Positions 9,194 through 18,445 of a DNA stretch of 64,000 nt are shown here, piece after piece. A model generated the notes under the pieces. It saw only the letters and a program-made list of their open reading frames with translations. It searched no databases and was not told the origin of the DNA. The translations under genes and the position numbers were made by a program. The DNA comes from Melioribacter roseus (GTDB lineage: Bacteria > Bacteroidota > Ignavibacteria > Ignavibacteriales > Melioribacteraceae): positions 37,655 through 101,654 of the forward strand of contig DYLP01000003.1 of NCBI GenBank assembly GCA_020722005.1. Direction: 5' to 3'. Each line of letters opens with the position of its first letter. Position 1 is the stretch's first letter.

Positions 9194-10171
9194 TTATAAT
9201 AGATTGTTTTCCTTGAGCCAATCGTCGTTGTAAATGGTAGAAAAGTATTTATATCCACTATCGCAAATAATTGTAACAATATTTGCCGGTTTATCGATTT
9301 CACGGGCTAATTTAACTGCAGCCCAGACATTGGCTCCGCTCGAACCACCTGCAATTATACCTTCTTCAAAAGCCAGCTTTTTAGTCCAGCCAAAAGCTTT
9401 TTTGTCATCCACCTGATACATATCATCGAGATACTGGAATTGAGCAGTTTTAATTATGAACTCGTCACCCATCCCTTCAATTAAATATCGCGAGGGCTTT
9501 ATCAATTTTTTATTTTTGAAATAATCATAAAATACAGAGCCTACCGGGTCGACACCGATGACTTTAATTTCAGGATTTTTTTCTTTTAGGAATCTACCTG
9601 TTCCAGAGATTGTACCTCCAGTGCCGAATGCCCCGATTAAATAGTCGACTTTACCTTCCATCTGCTCCCATATTTCAGGGCCGGTGGTCATATAATGAGC
9701 TCCATTATTATCGAGATTATTATGCTGGTCTATGTAATAAACCGAAGGATTAGCCTTTACATAATTGAGTGCATAGTTGTTATACGAATAAGGATCTTCC
9801 GGGGGTAAGTTTGCATCAACTTTTATTACGTCGACACCGAGAATTTCGAGCATTTTAATTTTTTCTTTACTTGTGGTATCCCGGATTACGATTTTCAAAT
9901 TATATCCTTTTTGACGACAAACAATAGCCAGACCGAGAGCTGTATTGCCGGATGAATTTTCGATAATAGTATCGCCGGGTTTAATTTTACCTTCCTTTTC
10001 AGCTTTTTCAATCATATACCTGGCAATTCTGTCTTTTATACTTCCACCTGGATTCATAAATTCAAGCTTTGCATAAATATCTGCTTTAAGATTCCTGGAA
10101 ATGTTGTTTAATTTTACTATTGGTGTTCTGCCAATTGCATCAAGAATATTTTGATAACAAAAATTTCTCAT
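9194..10171 (-). CDS. Cystathionine beta-synthase / cysteine synthase-like PLP enzyme
   Basis: A 325-residue fold-type II PLP enzyme consisting of the catalytic core only; no regulatory CBS domains follow. PLP lysine K46 lies in NPGGSIKDR. The glycine-rich phosphate loop is GAFGTGGTISGTG. Text such as PEDPYSYNNYALNYV, AHYMTTGPEIW, DPVGSVFYDY and YNDDWLKENNLL matches the Bacteroidota CBS-like subgroup. The substrate loop, normally TSGNTG, is SSGNTA (residues 73-78) after ENS instead of EPT, a departure at conserved positions. It follows fmt by 10 nt at the end of that operon. Beta-synthase or cysteine synthase activity both remain possible. Confidence 0.87.
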   Translation of the reverse strand: MRNFCYQNILDAIGRTPIVKLNNISRNLKADIYAKLEFMNPGGSIKDRIARYMIEKAEKEGKIKPGDTIIENSSGNTALGLAIVCRQKGYNLKIVIRDTTSKEKIKMLEILGVDVIKVDANLPPEDPYSYNNYALNYVKANPSVYYIDQHNNLDNNGAHYMTTGPEIWEQMEGKVDYLIGAFGTGGTISGTGRFLKEKNPEIKVIGVDPVGSVFYDYFKNKKLIKPSRYLIEGMGDEFIIKTAQFQYLDDMYQVDDKKAFGWTKKLAFEEGIIAGGSSGANVWAAVKLAREIDKPANIVTIICDSGYKYFSTIYNDDWLKENNLL

Positions 10172-10181
10172 ATTATTTCCG

Positions 10182-11084
10182 TTAAATTAATGAATAGCCT
10201 CTTAAGAATTCCTCCGAAGTCATGATTTTTCTTCCTTCGGGTTTAATTTGAAGTATCTGCAGAGTACCTTCTCCTGTACCGACAAATATTTCCTTTTTTG
10301 TCTGAAGTATTTCAGCTGGTCTAAGTACCGGTTCGTTTACTACAGCTGATTTATAAACTTTATAGACTTTATCATTAAGTATGAAATAAGCACCAGGTTG
10401 GGGTGAAAGTCCTCTAATCAAATTATGAATTTTCTTAGCTGGTTTATTCCAGTCAAGACGACATAATTCTTTCGTAATTTTGGGAGCCATTGTAACTCGA
10501 GCCGAATCCTGCTTTTGGAGAGTGTAATTACCGGTCTCAATTAAATCGACTGTTTTTAGGAGAAGTTCAGCTCCTTCTTTTTTCATTTTATTGTATAAAG
10601 AACCATAGTCGTCGTCATCTTCGATTTTTATTTTTTGTTGAAGAATGATATTGCCGGTGTCAACATTTTTATCGATAAAAAAAGTTGTCAATCCCGTTTC
10701 TGTGTCCCCGTTTATTAATGCCCATTGGATTGGGGCTGCGCCTCTGTACCTAGGTAAAAGTGAACCATGTAGATTAATGGTGCTGGACGGTGGAATTGTA
10801 AAAACCTTTTCTGGTAGAATTCGAAATGCTACGACCACAAATAAATCTGCTTGTGCATTTTGAAGGTGTTCTATGAAAGAATCATCTGATAAATTTGCAG
10901 GTGTTATTACTTCGATATTATGCTTGAGTGCAACTTCTTTGACTGGAGTTGGCGTTACAATACGACCTCTCCCTCTTTCTTTATCCGGTGCAGTAATAAC
11001 AAGTTTAACTTTATGTGGACTTTCAATAAGTCGTTCCAGAGATGGGACGGCAAAATCGGGTGTGCCCATAAATACTAAATTCAA
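10182..11084 (-). CDS. fmt: Methionyl-tRNA formyltransferase
   Basis: Fmt formylates initiator methionyl-tRNA. The 300-residue protein has the N-terminal FMGTPDFAVPSL, the folate-site INLHGSLLPRYRGAAPIQWA with N104 and H106, and a D142-containing DKNVDTG; the C-terminal OB-like domain ends with SEEFLRGY. The start codon is TTG, preceded by GGAGGAGATAG, which places a strong Shine-Dalgarno site at correct spacing. The first ATG (residue 6) would remove the first beta strand. It follows def by 17 nt, the usual def-fmt pair. Confidence 0.96.
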   Translation of the reverse strand: MNLVFMGTPDFAVPSLERLIESPHKVKLVITAPDKERGRGRIVTPTPVKEVALKHNIEVITPANLSDDSFIEHLQNAQADLFVVVAFRILPEKVFTIPPSSTINLHGSLLPRYRGAAPIQWALINGDTETGLTTFFIDKNVDTGNIILQQKIKIEDDDDYGSLYNKMKKEGAELLLKTVDLIETGNYTLQKQDSARVTMAPKITKELCRLDWNKPAKKIHNLIRGLSPQPGAYFILNDKVYKVYKSAVVNEPVLRPAEILQTKKEIFVGTGEGTLQILQIKPEGRKIMTSEEFLRGYSLI

Positions 11085-11101
11085 CTATCTCCTCCAAGTA
11101 A

Positions 11102-11644
11102 CTAATCCGACACCGGATAATCAGTTTTAATTTCTTTTTTGCGAATTTTTTCGAGTTGTTCTTTCAATTGCTTCCTTACATCGTCGGCAACTCTGTCGGG
11201 AATCATTTTGCCAATTAAATGGTCGTACTCATGAAGTATAACGCGAGCCAGCAGATCAGAAGCTTCCATTTCCTGTATATTTTCGTCTGTGTCAAGATAA
11301 CGTACTTTAATTTCTTTTGGTCTTTCGACCTCAGCATGTAAAGTCGGTAAACTCAGGCAACCTTCTTCCATCGAGACATATTCGTCCGATTCTTCAATTA
11401 TTTCTGGGTTAATCATTACAAGTGGTTTGAATTTTTCGTATCCTTCCACTTCTTTTAAATCGATGACAAAAAAGGAGTTATCTATTCCGACCTGATTTGC
11501 TGCCAGACCTATTCCGTATGCTCTGCGCATCGTTTCAAACATATTTCGGATATTATCAATAACAGTATCATCTATCTGATCGATTTTTTTTGTCTTCTGT
11601 CTGAGTATTTTACTTCCATAAATTTTAATCGGTAAAACAGCCAT
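11102..11644 (-). CDS. def: Peptide deformylase
   Basis: A metal-dependent enzyme that removes the formyl group from nascent proteins. All three motifs are present: GIGLAA at 44-49, EGCLS at 94-98 with metal ligand C96, and HEYDH at 138-142 with H138, E139 and H142. The 180-residue length is normal. AAGGAG lies just upstream of the start. It sits between a membrane protein gene and fmt. Confidence 0.96.
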   Translation of the reverse strand: MAVLPIKIYGSKILRQKTKKIDQIDDTVIDNIRNMFETMRRAYGIGLAANQVGIDNSFFVIDLKEVEGYEKFKPLVMINPEIIEESDEYVSMEEGCLSLPTLHAEVERPKEIKVRYLDTDENIQEMEASDLLARVILHEYDHLIGKMIPDRVADDVRKQLKEQLEKIRKKEIKTDYPVSD

Positions 11645-11659
11645 AAGAACTCCTTCTGT

Positions 11660-12547
11660 TTATAATTTGTTTATGACTTCAGCGCTTAAGTCTTTGTATA
11701 ACAAAACTTCGCTGGCATAAAAATACATTCGAATCAACAATCGAAAAATAATTAAGATTTGTTGAAGAAGAAAGGCAATTGCCAAAAAGTAGTATGGAGT
11801 ACGTGGCAAAAAGTAGACAATTGCGTTATAAAGCAGAGCTCCCCCTGCCCCAATTAGTGCAATTATAAAAAATACAATGAAGATAATTCTGAAATTTTTA
11901 TAAATAAAATGTGCTGCCCTAAAAATGTATTTGAATATTTCATATTTATCGTTGAGAGCAAGAGATACTTTAGTATAATCTGATACTATTGAGTTTATAC
12001 CAATTAAAAATATAAGGAATGAATATCTCAGACTCCGTATTAGAAATTCTGCCATGACATTTTCTGAATTGCGGAAAAAAAATGAAATTAATTTTCCCAG
12101 ATAGTCGTTAAGTATAAATGTCAGAGCGTATAATAAAGTCGAAACCAGTAGTACCTTGAAAAAACGAAAGAAATACTTCACCCCACCGTAAAAAAAATCA
12201 ACCATATGGTTTTTTCCGTTGTTATTAAAAACAGAAATCAGTCCTCCGAGGTAAAATGTCTGAATCAAGGTATAAATAACAACAACGATATAAATGAGCA
12301 ATGGAATTTGTCCAAGTTGAGTTTTATAGAGACTCTGAAACTGAACAAACCAGAAATAATCAAACTGTTGATTTAACTGGTCACTAATGATGGAATGACT
12401 TAAGCTGTTTTCAAGTAAAGTGAAAATTACCACACTTGTCAAGAGTGCGAATGCGGAATTTGTAATCCATAGTAAAATGACAAATTTTATATTATAGAAT
12501 ACAAGTCTAAAAGCCTGAATGAGGGCATCCTTTATAGTCAATTTCAT
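11660..12547 (-). CDS. Integral membrane protein of unknown function
   Basis: A protein of 295 residues with about six hydrophobic segments separated by short polar loops. It begins MKLTIKDALIQAFRLVFYN, an amphipathic stretch before the first membrane segment. The ATG overlaps the stop of the upstream peptidase as ATGA, which is why this start was chosen over an in-frame ATG 75 nt earlier. No family motif is recognised. It lies between the M1 peptidase and def genes and is probably cotranscribed. Confidence 0.7.
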   Translation of the reverse strand: MKLTIKDALIQAFRLVFYNIKFVILLWITNSAFALLTSVVIFTLLENSLSHSIISDQLNQQFDYFWFVQFQSLYKTQLGQIPLLIYIVVVIYTLIQTFYLGGLISVFNNNGKNHMVDFFYGGVKYFFRFFKVLLVSTLLYALTFILNDYLGKLISFFFRNSENVMAEFLIRSLRYSFLIFLIGINSIVSDYTKVSLALNDKYEIFKYIFRAAHFIYKNFRIIFIVFFIIALIGAGGALLYNAIVYFLPRTPYYFLAIAFLLQQILIIFRLLIRMYFYASEVLLYKDLSAEVINKL

Positions 12548-14520
12548 CCGATACTCCCGAGAATTATCAAAGCGTTTTGCACCCAAAAAAACCAGCGTGC
12601 TGAAATCGATAAGGAAGCCCAATACCTTTTTTTAATCATATACGAATTATTTGCAAAATTTATATCAAGAAGATTTTTTCGGTAAGGGTCTATTTCCGCA
12701 CCAAGTACTATGTCATCAGTTTCGAAATAAAATATTTTCCACCTCGATTCGTTTTCCCATCTCGTGTACAATGTGTCGTTTTCTGTGTAAAATGCGATAT
12801 CGTTTTTAAAGAATCCATCGCCTTTGCGTTCAGCCGTAACAGCATATCGATTATTACTAACTTTGTTGACAGCTGTAATACTGTAATCGAAAATTTTTGA
12901 ATCGGCATAAAATTCTTTGAAGAACCAATCAATTTCTTCATCGGAAAATTGTTTGACAAGATTAATAAAATCGTTTGCTGTAACGTGTTTGAATTTATAT
13001 GCATTGTAATATTCTTTAATTATTTTTTCCATTCTATCAGTACCGAGATACCTTTCGAGTGTATGAAGCATCAATTCCGGTTTTGAATACGAATTGACCA
13101 CATAGGCAAGTTTGGTGGGATGAGTAAATGAGAGGTCGGAAATAGAACCGATTGTTGGATTTCTGTAGTAATTGGCTGCGCTTTGGGCTCCAAGGTTTAT
13201 TGGTATATCAGCTACAGTATAAATAATTGGTATTTCACCATAAGAGAGGAAATTCAGACCGAAAACGGGGATAAATTTGGCAATGCGGAAATAAGCGTAG
13301 ATTTCAGGGTAATATTTGTACATAAATTTAGTGGCAAAATACGAGGCGAAACCTTCGTCGAGCCATGCTTCGTATACTTCATTATTTGCAATTATTCCCT
13401 GGAAATATTGGTGTGCGAATTCATGTGCAACCAGATATTCAGGCCAGCCAATCTTTTCAGGTGAGAATAATTCAGCACTCACAGTGAACAATGCGGGATA
13501 TTCCATCCCACTCGAAGCAGAAGTACGCGGTACATCAACAAGGCTCAGATTACTATAAGGATAGCTTCCAACTTTATCTTCGAAATAAGTCAAACAATTA
13601 ATTACAGCCTGTCTGTATCTGTCTTTAAATTTACGCCTCTCCGGTTGTATAAAAAGATTTACATTAACAATTGTGCCATCCTTTCTTTTATAATATGTTT
13701 TTTCATATTCGATATGGTCTGTAACAGCCCATACAATGTCGTGTATTCCAGCCTGAACTACTTTATACGTCTTGTAGCCTTCTTTTTCATGCACATCAGT
13801 AATTTCGCCGTTAGCTATCAATATAAAGTTCGCTGGAATTGTAATAGTCAATTTGTATAGACCGAAATCTGAATAATAGTTCAAATACGGATAATACGAA
13901 CTACAGGTCCATTTGCCATTCTCGAAGACGCCAATTTTGGGATACCATTGAGAAATAAAATCAAAATTCCGTCCTCTTGCCGTACCAAGCCTTTTAACCG
14001 ATACAGGAATTCTTAGCTTGTATTTGATTTCGATTCTGACAGTGTCCCCCGGATTTGCCGTTTTTTCGAGTGTAAATTTTGCTACTGTACTATCGTGCGG
14101 ATTGACAATTTCCGGATTAACAAAAACAAGATATTTCTTTAAGCCTTCTGCTTTTATCGACTCGATTTCTACCCGAGTCATATTCATTTTATTTAGATGA
14201 TAAGCTTGCGCAAAAAAAGTGTTATTGTTGCTATAAGCGTTTGGATATAAGTGAAGATAAATTTCGTTAGTCGGGAATTTAGTTCTATTAATCCAGTAAA
14301 TTTCTTCACTGACAATTGTAAGGTTATCAATCGGGTCGTAATTTATATTGAATGAGTAATTTGCAACGGGAATAAAATTTTTAGTTTCTGAAGCTATTAA
14401 TCCATCATCGTACACCTGATTATCATACGAATAGTGAATATCAAATAAAAATTTTTCTTCGGAATAATGTATAATTACTCCGAGCAAAAGAACTGAAAGA
14501 ATGATATAACGAATTTTCAT
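12544..14520 (-). CDS. M1 family metallopeptidase (aminopeptidase N-like), exported
   Basis: A 658-residue zinc peptidase with a hydrophobic N-terminal segment (about 4-17) that suggests export or membrane anchoring. The gluzincin site is complete: HEFAH at 366-370 and the third ligand E389 in WLDEGFASYF. The exopeptidase GxMEN-type motif is SGMEYP at 338-342, with Tyr where Asn is usual. An N-terminal beta domain and a helical C-terminal part follow the M1 layout, and a hydrophobic segment at the extreme C-terminus (WFFWVQNALIILG) may add a membrane contact. It is the first gene of the operon running to the beta-synthase-like gene. Confidence 0.88.
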   Translation of the reverse strand: MKIRYIILSVLLLGVIIHYSEEKFLFDIHYSYDNQVYDDGLIASETKNFIPVANYSFNINYDPIDNLTIVSEEIYWINRTKFPTNEIYLHLYPNAYSNNNTFFAQAYHLNKMNMTRVEIESIKAEGLKKYLVFVNPEIVNPHDSTVAKFTLEKTANPGDTVRIEIKYKLRIPVSVKRLGTARGRNFDFISQWYPKIGVFENGKWTCSSYYPYLNYYSDFGLYKLTITIPANFILIANGEITDVHEKEGYKTYKVVQAGIHDIVWAVTDHIEYEKTYYKRKDGTIVNVNLFIQPERRKFKDRYRQAVINCLTYFEDKVGSYPYSNLSLVDVPRTSASSGMEYPALFTVSAELFSPEKIGWPEYLVAHEFAHQYFQGIIANNEVYEAWLDEGFASYFATKFMYKYYPEIYAYFRIAKFIPVFGLNFLSYGEIPIIYTVADIPINLGAQSAANYYRNPTIGSISDLSFTHPTKLAYVVNSYSKPELMLHTLERYLGTDRMEKIIKEYYNAYKFKHVTANDFINLVKQFSDEEIDWFFKEFYADSKIFDYSITAVNKVSNNRYAVTAERKGDGFFKNDIAFYTENDTLYTRWENESRWKIFYFETDDIVLGAEIDPYRKNLLDINFANNSYMIKKRYWASLSISARWFFWVQNALIILGSIG

Positions 14521-14558
14521 AGCAGTTAAACATATTAAGGAGGAAGGATTAATTCAAT

Positions 14559-14587
14559 AAAAAAGGCTGCCTGAAGCAGCCTTTTTT
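14559..14587 (-). terminator. Rho-independent terminator after hsp20
   Basis: AAAAAAGGCTGC, loop CTGAA, then GCAGCCTTTTTT: a perfect 12-bp stem, A/T-flanked on both sides and so functional on either strand. It lies 4 nt after the hsp20 stop and upstream of the M1 peptidase operon. Confidence 0.9.
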
Positions 14588-14591
14588 AATC

Positions 14592-14990
14592 TTATTTTAT
14601 TTCAATCGTTCTGGGTTTTATCCTTTCGTGTTTCGGCAGTTTGACTTCGAGTATACCGTTTTCAAGACGAGCTTCGATATTTGATTCGTCGATAGAATCG
14701 CCAATTTTGAAGCTACGGTAGAAATTGCCGGTTTCGGTTTCTTTCAAAACGTATTTTCTATTAACTGCTTCATCGAAATTGATTCTACCCATAATTATGA
14801 GTTGTTCGTCTTCAAGTTTAATTTTAAGATTATCTTTTGAAACGCCGGGTAAATAAGCATTGAGATAAAAATCGTTATCAGTTTCGTAGATATCAACTAA
14901 GGGAGCAACCCACGATTCTTTTTCGAGTGCTTCTTCCCAGCTCTTCTGAGTGTGGCTCTGAACTTCCATTACATCTTTTGTTTCTGCCAT
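14592..14990 (-). CDS. Small heat shock protein (Hsp20 family), copy 1
   Basis: A 132-residue alpha-crystallin-domain chaperone that holds unfolding proteins. The domain spans about residues 35-130 with LPGVSKDNLKIKLEDEQLII, then a second strand pair, then ENGILEVKLPK and a final KPRTIEIK in which the terminal IEI supplies the I-x-I oligomerisation motif. The ATG at 14990 is preferred because AGGAGG lies 8 nt before it; an in-frame GTG three codons upstream falls inside that ribosome site. It is downstream of dnaK without an intervening terminator. Confidence 0.93.
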   Translation of the reverse strand: MAETKDVMEVQSHTQKSWEEALEKESWVAPLVDIYETDNDFYLNAYLPGVSKDNLKIKLEDEQLIIMGRINFDEAVNRKYVLKETETGNFYRSFKIGDSIDESNIEARLENGILEVKLPKHERIKPRTIEIK

Positions 14991-15024
14991 AGTTATCACC
15001 TCCTTTTTTTATTATTAAACTTTT

Positions 15025-16935
15025 TTATTTATCATCATCGACCACTTCATACGAAGCATCTTCAACATTTCCTTCTGTTTTGGGTTCGGATTTAGCACTT
15101 CCATCACCTGGTGCTTGTTGTGCTCCAGGCTGGCTTTGCTGCTGATAGAGTGTTTGAGCAATTTCGTTCCAGACTTTTGTTAAGCTGTCTGTGGCTGATT
15201 TAATCTGGTTAACATCATTAGATTTCAAAGCGTCTTCGACTTTCTGAATTTCGCTTTCGAGTCTACTTTTCTTGTCAGCAGGCAATTTATCACCCAATTC
15301 GTTGATCTGTTTTTTCGTTTGGAATACCAGATTGTCTGCGTTATTTCTAATTTCGGCGGCTTCTTTCTTTTTCTTATCCTCGGCTGCGTGAGACTTGGCT
15401 TCTTGCTTCATCTTTTCGATTTCATCTTTCGTTAAACCACTTGATGATGTAATTCGTATACTTTGTTCTTTATTTGTTGCTTTGTCTTTAGCAGATACAT
15501 GCAAAATACCGTTCGCATCGATATCGAATGTAACTTCAATCTGTGGAATTCCTCTGGGTGCTGGTGGAATTCCATCGAGATGGAATCGCCCGAGTGTTCT
15601 ATTGTCTGCAGCCATTGGACGTTCGCCTTGTAGTACATGTATTTCCACAGAAGGCTGATTGTCGGCAGCCGTCGAGAATATTTCACTTTTGCGCGTTGGA
15701 ATTGTTGTATTAGCAGGGATTAATACAGTCATTACACCGCCCAAGGTTTCGATACCGAGTGAAAGCGGAGTAACGTCGAGTAAGAGAACATCTTTAACGT
15801 CGCCTGCAAGAACACCTCCTTGGATTGCAGCACCTACAGCTACTACTTCATCTGGATTAACCCCTTTATGAGGTTCTTTCCCGAATATTTTCTTGACAAT
15901 TTCCTGAACTTTTGGGACACGGGTAGAACCACCTACAAGTATTACTTCATCGATTTGTGAAGGGGTTACACCAGCGTCTTTCATTGCTTTTTCACACGGC
16001 TCAATTGTCTTTTGAATCAGGTCGTCGATTAACTGTTCAAATTTAGCCCTTGTAATTGTAATGTTAAGGTGTTTAGGTCCATCTTGGGTTGCGGTAATAA
16101 ACGGTAAATTTACATCTGTTTGAGCTGACGATGAAAGTTCGATCTTGGCTTTTTCAGCTGCTTCCTTCAGGCGTTGCAAAGCCATCGGATCTTTCCTGAG
16201 ATCGATTCCTTCTTGTTTCTGGAATTCGTCTGCAAGGTAATTGATCAAACGCTGGTCAAAATCGTCTCCGCCAAGATGTGTGTCACCATTGGTCGATTTA
16301 ACCTCGAAAACACCTTCGCCAATTTGAAGTATCGAAATATCGAATGTACCACCACCTAAATCATAAACTGCTACTATCTGGTCTTTATGCTTTTTATCGA
16401 GACCGTAAGCCAGAGCAGCGGCTGTAGGCTCGTTTATAATTCTTTTTACTTTCAGTCCTGCAATTTCACCAGCGTCTTTCGTAGCCTGTCTTTGAGCATC
16501 GTTAAAATAAGCAGGCACAGTAATAACAGCTTCTGTTACTTCCTGTCCGAGATAGTCTTCTGCGGTTTTTTTCATCTTCTGCAAAATCATGGCAGAAATT
16601 TCAGGCGGAGAATAAAGTCGATCTCCAATCCTAACACGTGCAGAGCCATTATCCGAACCAGTAACTTCATAAGGAACTTCTTTTATCTCCTGTTGGACTT
16701 CATTAATACGTCTTCCCATAAAACGTTTAATCGAAAAAACGGTATTCTTTGGATTTGTAATAGCCTGTCGTTTTGCAGGTTGTCCTACAAGAATTTCACC
16801 ATTTTTAGTAAATGCGACTACAGATGGAGTAGTTCTTCCACCCTCAGAATTAGGTATAACTACTGGTTCGTTGCCTTCCATTACAGCAACACACGAATTT
16901 GTAGTACCCAGATCAATTCCAATAATTTTTCCCAT
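15025..16935 (-). CDS. dnaK: Molecular chaperone DnaK (Hsp70)
   Basis: A 636-residue Hsp70. The ATPase domain starts [18 protein letters not shown] and carries [34 protein letters not shown] and [13 protein letters not shown]. The linker [19 protein letters not shown] leads to the substrate-binding domain, and the tail ends in [13 protein letters not shown], close to the classical EEVDDKK end. A strong AGGAG precedes the ATG. It lies between two hsp20 genes; neither grpE nor dnaJ is adjacent. Confidence 0.98.
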   Translation of the reverse strand: MGKIIGIDLGTTNSCVAVMEGNEPVVIPNSEGGRTTPSVVAFTKNGEILVGQPAKRQAITNPKNTVFSIKRFMGRRINEVQQEIKEVPYEVTGSDNGSARVRIGDRLYSPPEISAMILQKMKKTAEDYLGQEVTEAVITVPAYFNDAQRQATKDAGEIAGLKVKRIINEPTAAALAYGLDKKHKDQIVAVYDLGGGTFDISILQIGEGVFEVKSTNGDTHLGGDDFDQRLINYLADEFQKQEGIDLRKDPMALQRLKEAAEKAKIELSSSAQTDVNLPFITATQDGPKHLNITITRAKFEQLIDDLIQKTIEPCEKAMKDAGVTPSQIDEVILVGGSTRVPKVQEIVKKIFGKEPHKGVNPDEVVAVGAAIQGGVLAGDVKDVLLLDVTPLSLGIETLGGVMTVLIPANTTIPTRKSEIFSTAADNQPSVEIHVLQGERPMAADNRTLGRFHLDGIPPAPRGIPQIEVTFDIDANGILHVSAKDKATNKEQSIRITSSSGLTKDEIEKMKQEAKSHAAEDKKKKEAAEIRNNADNLVFQTKKQINELGDKLPADKKSRLESEIQKVEDALKSNDVNQIKSATDSLTKVWNEIAQTLYQQQSQPGAQQAPGDGSAKSEPKTEGNVEDASYEVVDDDK

Positions 16936-16982
16936 TTTATTCTCCTCTTATTTATAATGTTTTAGTAATTACCATAAGAAAA

Positions 16983-17015
16983 AATAGAGTTGAAGTGAAT
17001 TACTTCAACTCTATT
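16983..17015 (-). terminator. Terminator embedded in the 3' end of hsp20 copy 2
   Basis: A 14-bp perfect stem (16983-16996 with 17002-17015, loop 16997-17001) followed on the minus strand by TTTTTTCTT. The stop codon of hsp20 (17000-17002) sits at the edge of the loop and the last four codons form one arm. It should separate hsp20 copy 2 from dnaK, at least in part. Confidence 0.85.
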
Positions 17016-17434
17016 ACTTTTTCTTTCTTTGGTTTTGGATTCAATTTTTTCATTTTGATGCTGAGCATTCCATTTTCAAACTTAGCTTCAACATTGTCGG
17101 TATCAACATCTGCCGGAAGCGTAAATGACCTCTTGAAGCTACCGAATACACGCTCGGAGCGATAATAATTTTTCTCTTTTTTTTCTTCTTCTTTTTTCTT
17201 TTCACCTTCTATCGTTAAAATGTTATCTTGCAGTGTAATTTTTACATTTTCTTTTTTTACGCCAGGAATTTCGGCAACTACATTAATTGATTCGTTATCT
17301 TTAGAAATGTCGATACGCGGATTAAAATTATCGGCTAATGTAAAACCGAAGTTGGTGAAATCTTCAAAATATCTCTGTATTCTGTCATGTAAGGTTTCGA
17401 GTTCTTTCAAAGGTTCAAATTTTACGAGTGTCAT
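17000..17434 (-). CDS. Small heat shock protein (Hsp20 family), copy 2
   Basis: A 144-residue Hsp20 with N-terminal VKFEPLKELETLHDRIQRYF and a crystallin domain from about 45. IPGVKKENVKITLQDNILTI is followed by a Lys/Glu-rich stretch, then FENGMLSIKMKK and a C-terminal VIELK. It differs clearly from copy 1, so it is not a recent tandem duplicate. The ATG at 17434 is chosen because AGGAGGTGATAACTATG gives correct spacing; the 20 bases around the start are identical to those of copy 1. It opens the hsp20-dnaK-hsp20 cluster and diverges from birA. Confidence 0.93.
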   Translation of the reverse strand: MTLVKFEPLKELETLHDRIQRYFEDFTNFGFTLADNFNPRIDISKDNESINVVAEIPGVKKENVKITLQDNILTIEGEKKKEEEKKEKNYYRSERVFGSFKRSFTLPADVDTDNVEAKFENGMLSIKMKKLNPKPKKEKVIELK

Positions 17435-17662
17435 AGTTATCACCTCCTTTTATTGGTTTTACATATTTTCGTTTTATATAGTACAAGATATGCGCCAAAC
17501 ATTAAATATTACACAATTTATTGAAATATAATAAGTTACAAGAATTTTCATAAAAATTAACAATTTCTGTAACAATGACATATTGCAGTCAGAATTGAGC
17601 ATATTTTGTAATTATGGCAAAAATGCCCGTCAAATATTCACAAGAAATTACGGAGGTATAAA

Positions 17663-18430
17663 GTGTTTAATATTGAAGAATTCGATATTAAGCTCGACAC
17701 AGAAATTATAGGACGTAATTTTGTTTATTGCGACGAAGTTGAGTCGACAAACGACCTTCTTTTGAAATCCAAAGACTTCAATCAGCATGGTACCGTACTG
17801 ATGGCTGAGTTTCAGACACACGGTAAAGGGAGAAAAAACCGAGAATGGATAAGCAATGCCGCGCAGAATCTTACTTTTTCAATATTACTCAAACAAAATT
17901 ATCCTGAAAAAAAAATTAACATAATTAATTTGCTTTCCTCCCTTTCGGTAGCTCAGGCGCTTGAAAATTTATACCAGCTAAACATTGAACTGAAATGGCC
18001 TAATGATGTCCTGGTAAATAAAAGGAAGATAGCAGGTATATTGCTGGAATCGGTATCAAAAGGGAAAAAAATCGAGAAACTCGTAGTGGGAATCGGCATC
18101 AACGTAAATCAGCCAAATTTTCCAGGCAAATTCGAAATACAGCCGACTTCAGTCAGAAAGGAATTTAAATCGATTGTAAGTCGTGAGCGTCTTCTGAGCG
18201 AAGTTTTAAATATATTCGAAAATTTACTGGCAACAGCATTCGAAAATTCAAACAAAATTTTAAACGATTGGCGTGAACGCTGCAAAATGATAGGCGAAAG
18301 AGTTAAAATTATTCAGGACAATAAAACTTTAGTCGGGGTATTTGACGATATCGACGAGGAGGGATATTTAATGCTGAAATCAGAAGACAAAATTGAAAAA
18401 ATTCATTACGGAGATGTAAGTCTAAGATAA
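17663..18430 (+). CDS. birA: Biotin-[acetyl-CoA carboxylase] ligase, no DNA-binding domain
   Basis: Biotin protein ligase attaches biotin to the carboxyl-carrier protein of acetyl-CoA carboxylase. The 255-residue protein starts directly with the catalytic domain (VESTNDLLL at 26-34) and has GKGRKNREW at 54-62 and ELKWPNDVLVNKRKIAGIL for biotinyl-AMP binding, plus the small C-terminal SH3-like domain. It lacks the N-terminal helix-turn-helix of bifunctional BirA, so it is unlikely to repress transcription. The start is GTG, with CGGAGG 6 nt upstream. It is followed by a cysteine desulfurase 15 nt later. Confidence 0.94.
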   Translation: MFNIEEFDIKLDTEIIGRNFVYCDEVESTNDLLLKSKDFNQHGTVLMAEFQTHGKGRKNREWISNAAQNLTFSILLKQNYPEKKINIINLLSSLSVAQALENLYQLNIELKWPNDVLVNKRKIAGILLESVSKGKKIEKLVVGIGINVNQPNFPGKFEIQPTSVRKEFKSIVSRERLLSEVLNIFENLLATAFENSNKILNDWRERCKMIGERVKIIQDNKTLVGVFDDIDEEGYLMLKSEDKIEKIHYGDVSLR

Positions 18431-18445
18431 CTGAAAGGCAGTCAA

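Noticed and set aside
11660..12622. 320-residue start for the membrane protein
   Set aside because: The upstream start would overlap the M1 peptidase gene by 79 nt; the ATGA overlap at 12547 is the usual coupling form.
17663..18430. Bifunctional BirA repressor
   Set aside because: The protein begins at the catalytic domain and has no helix-turn-helix region.
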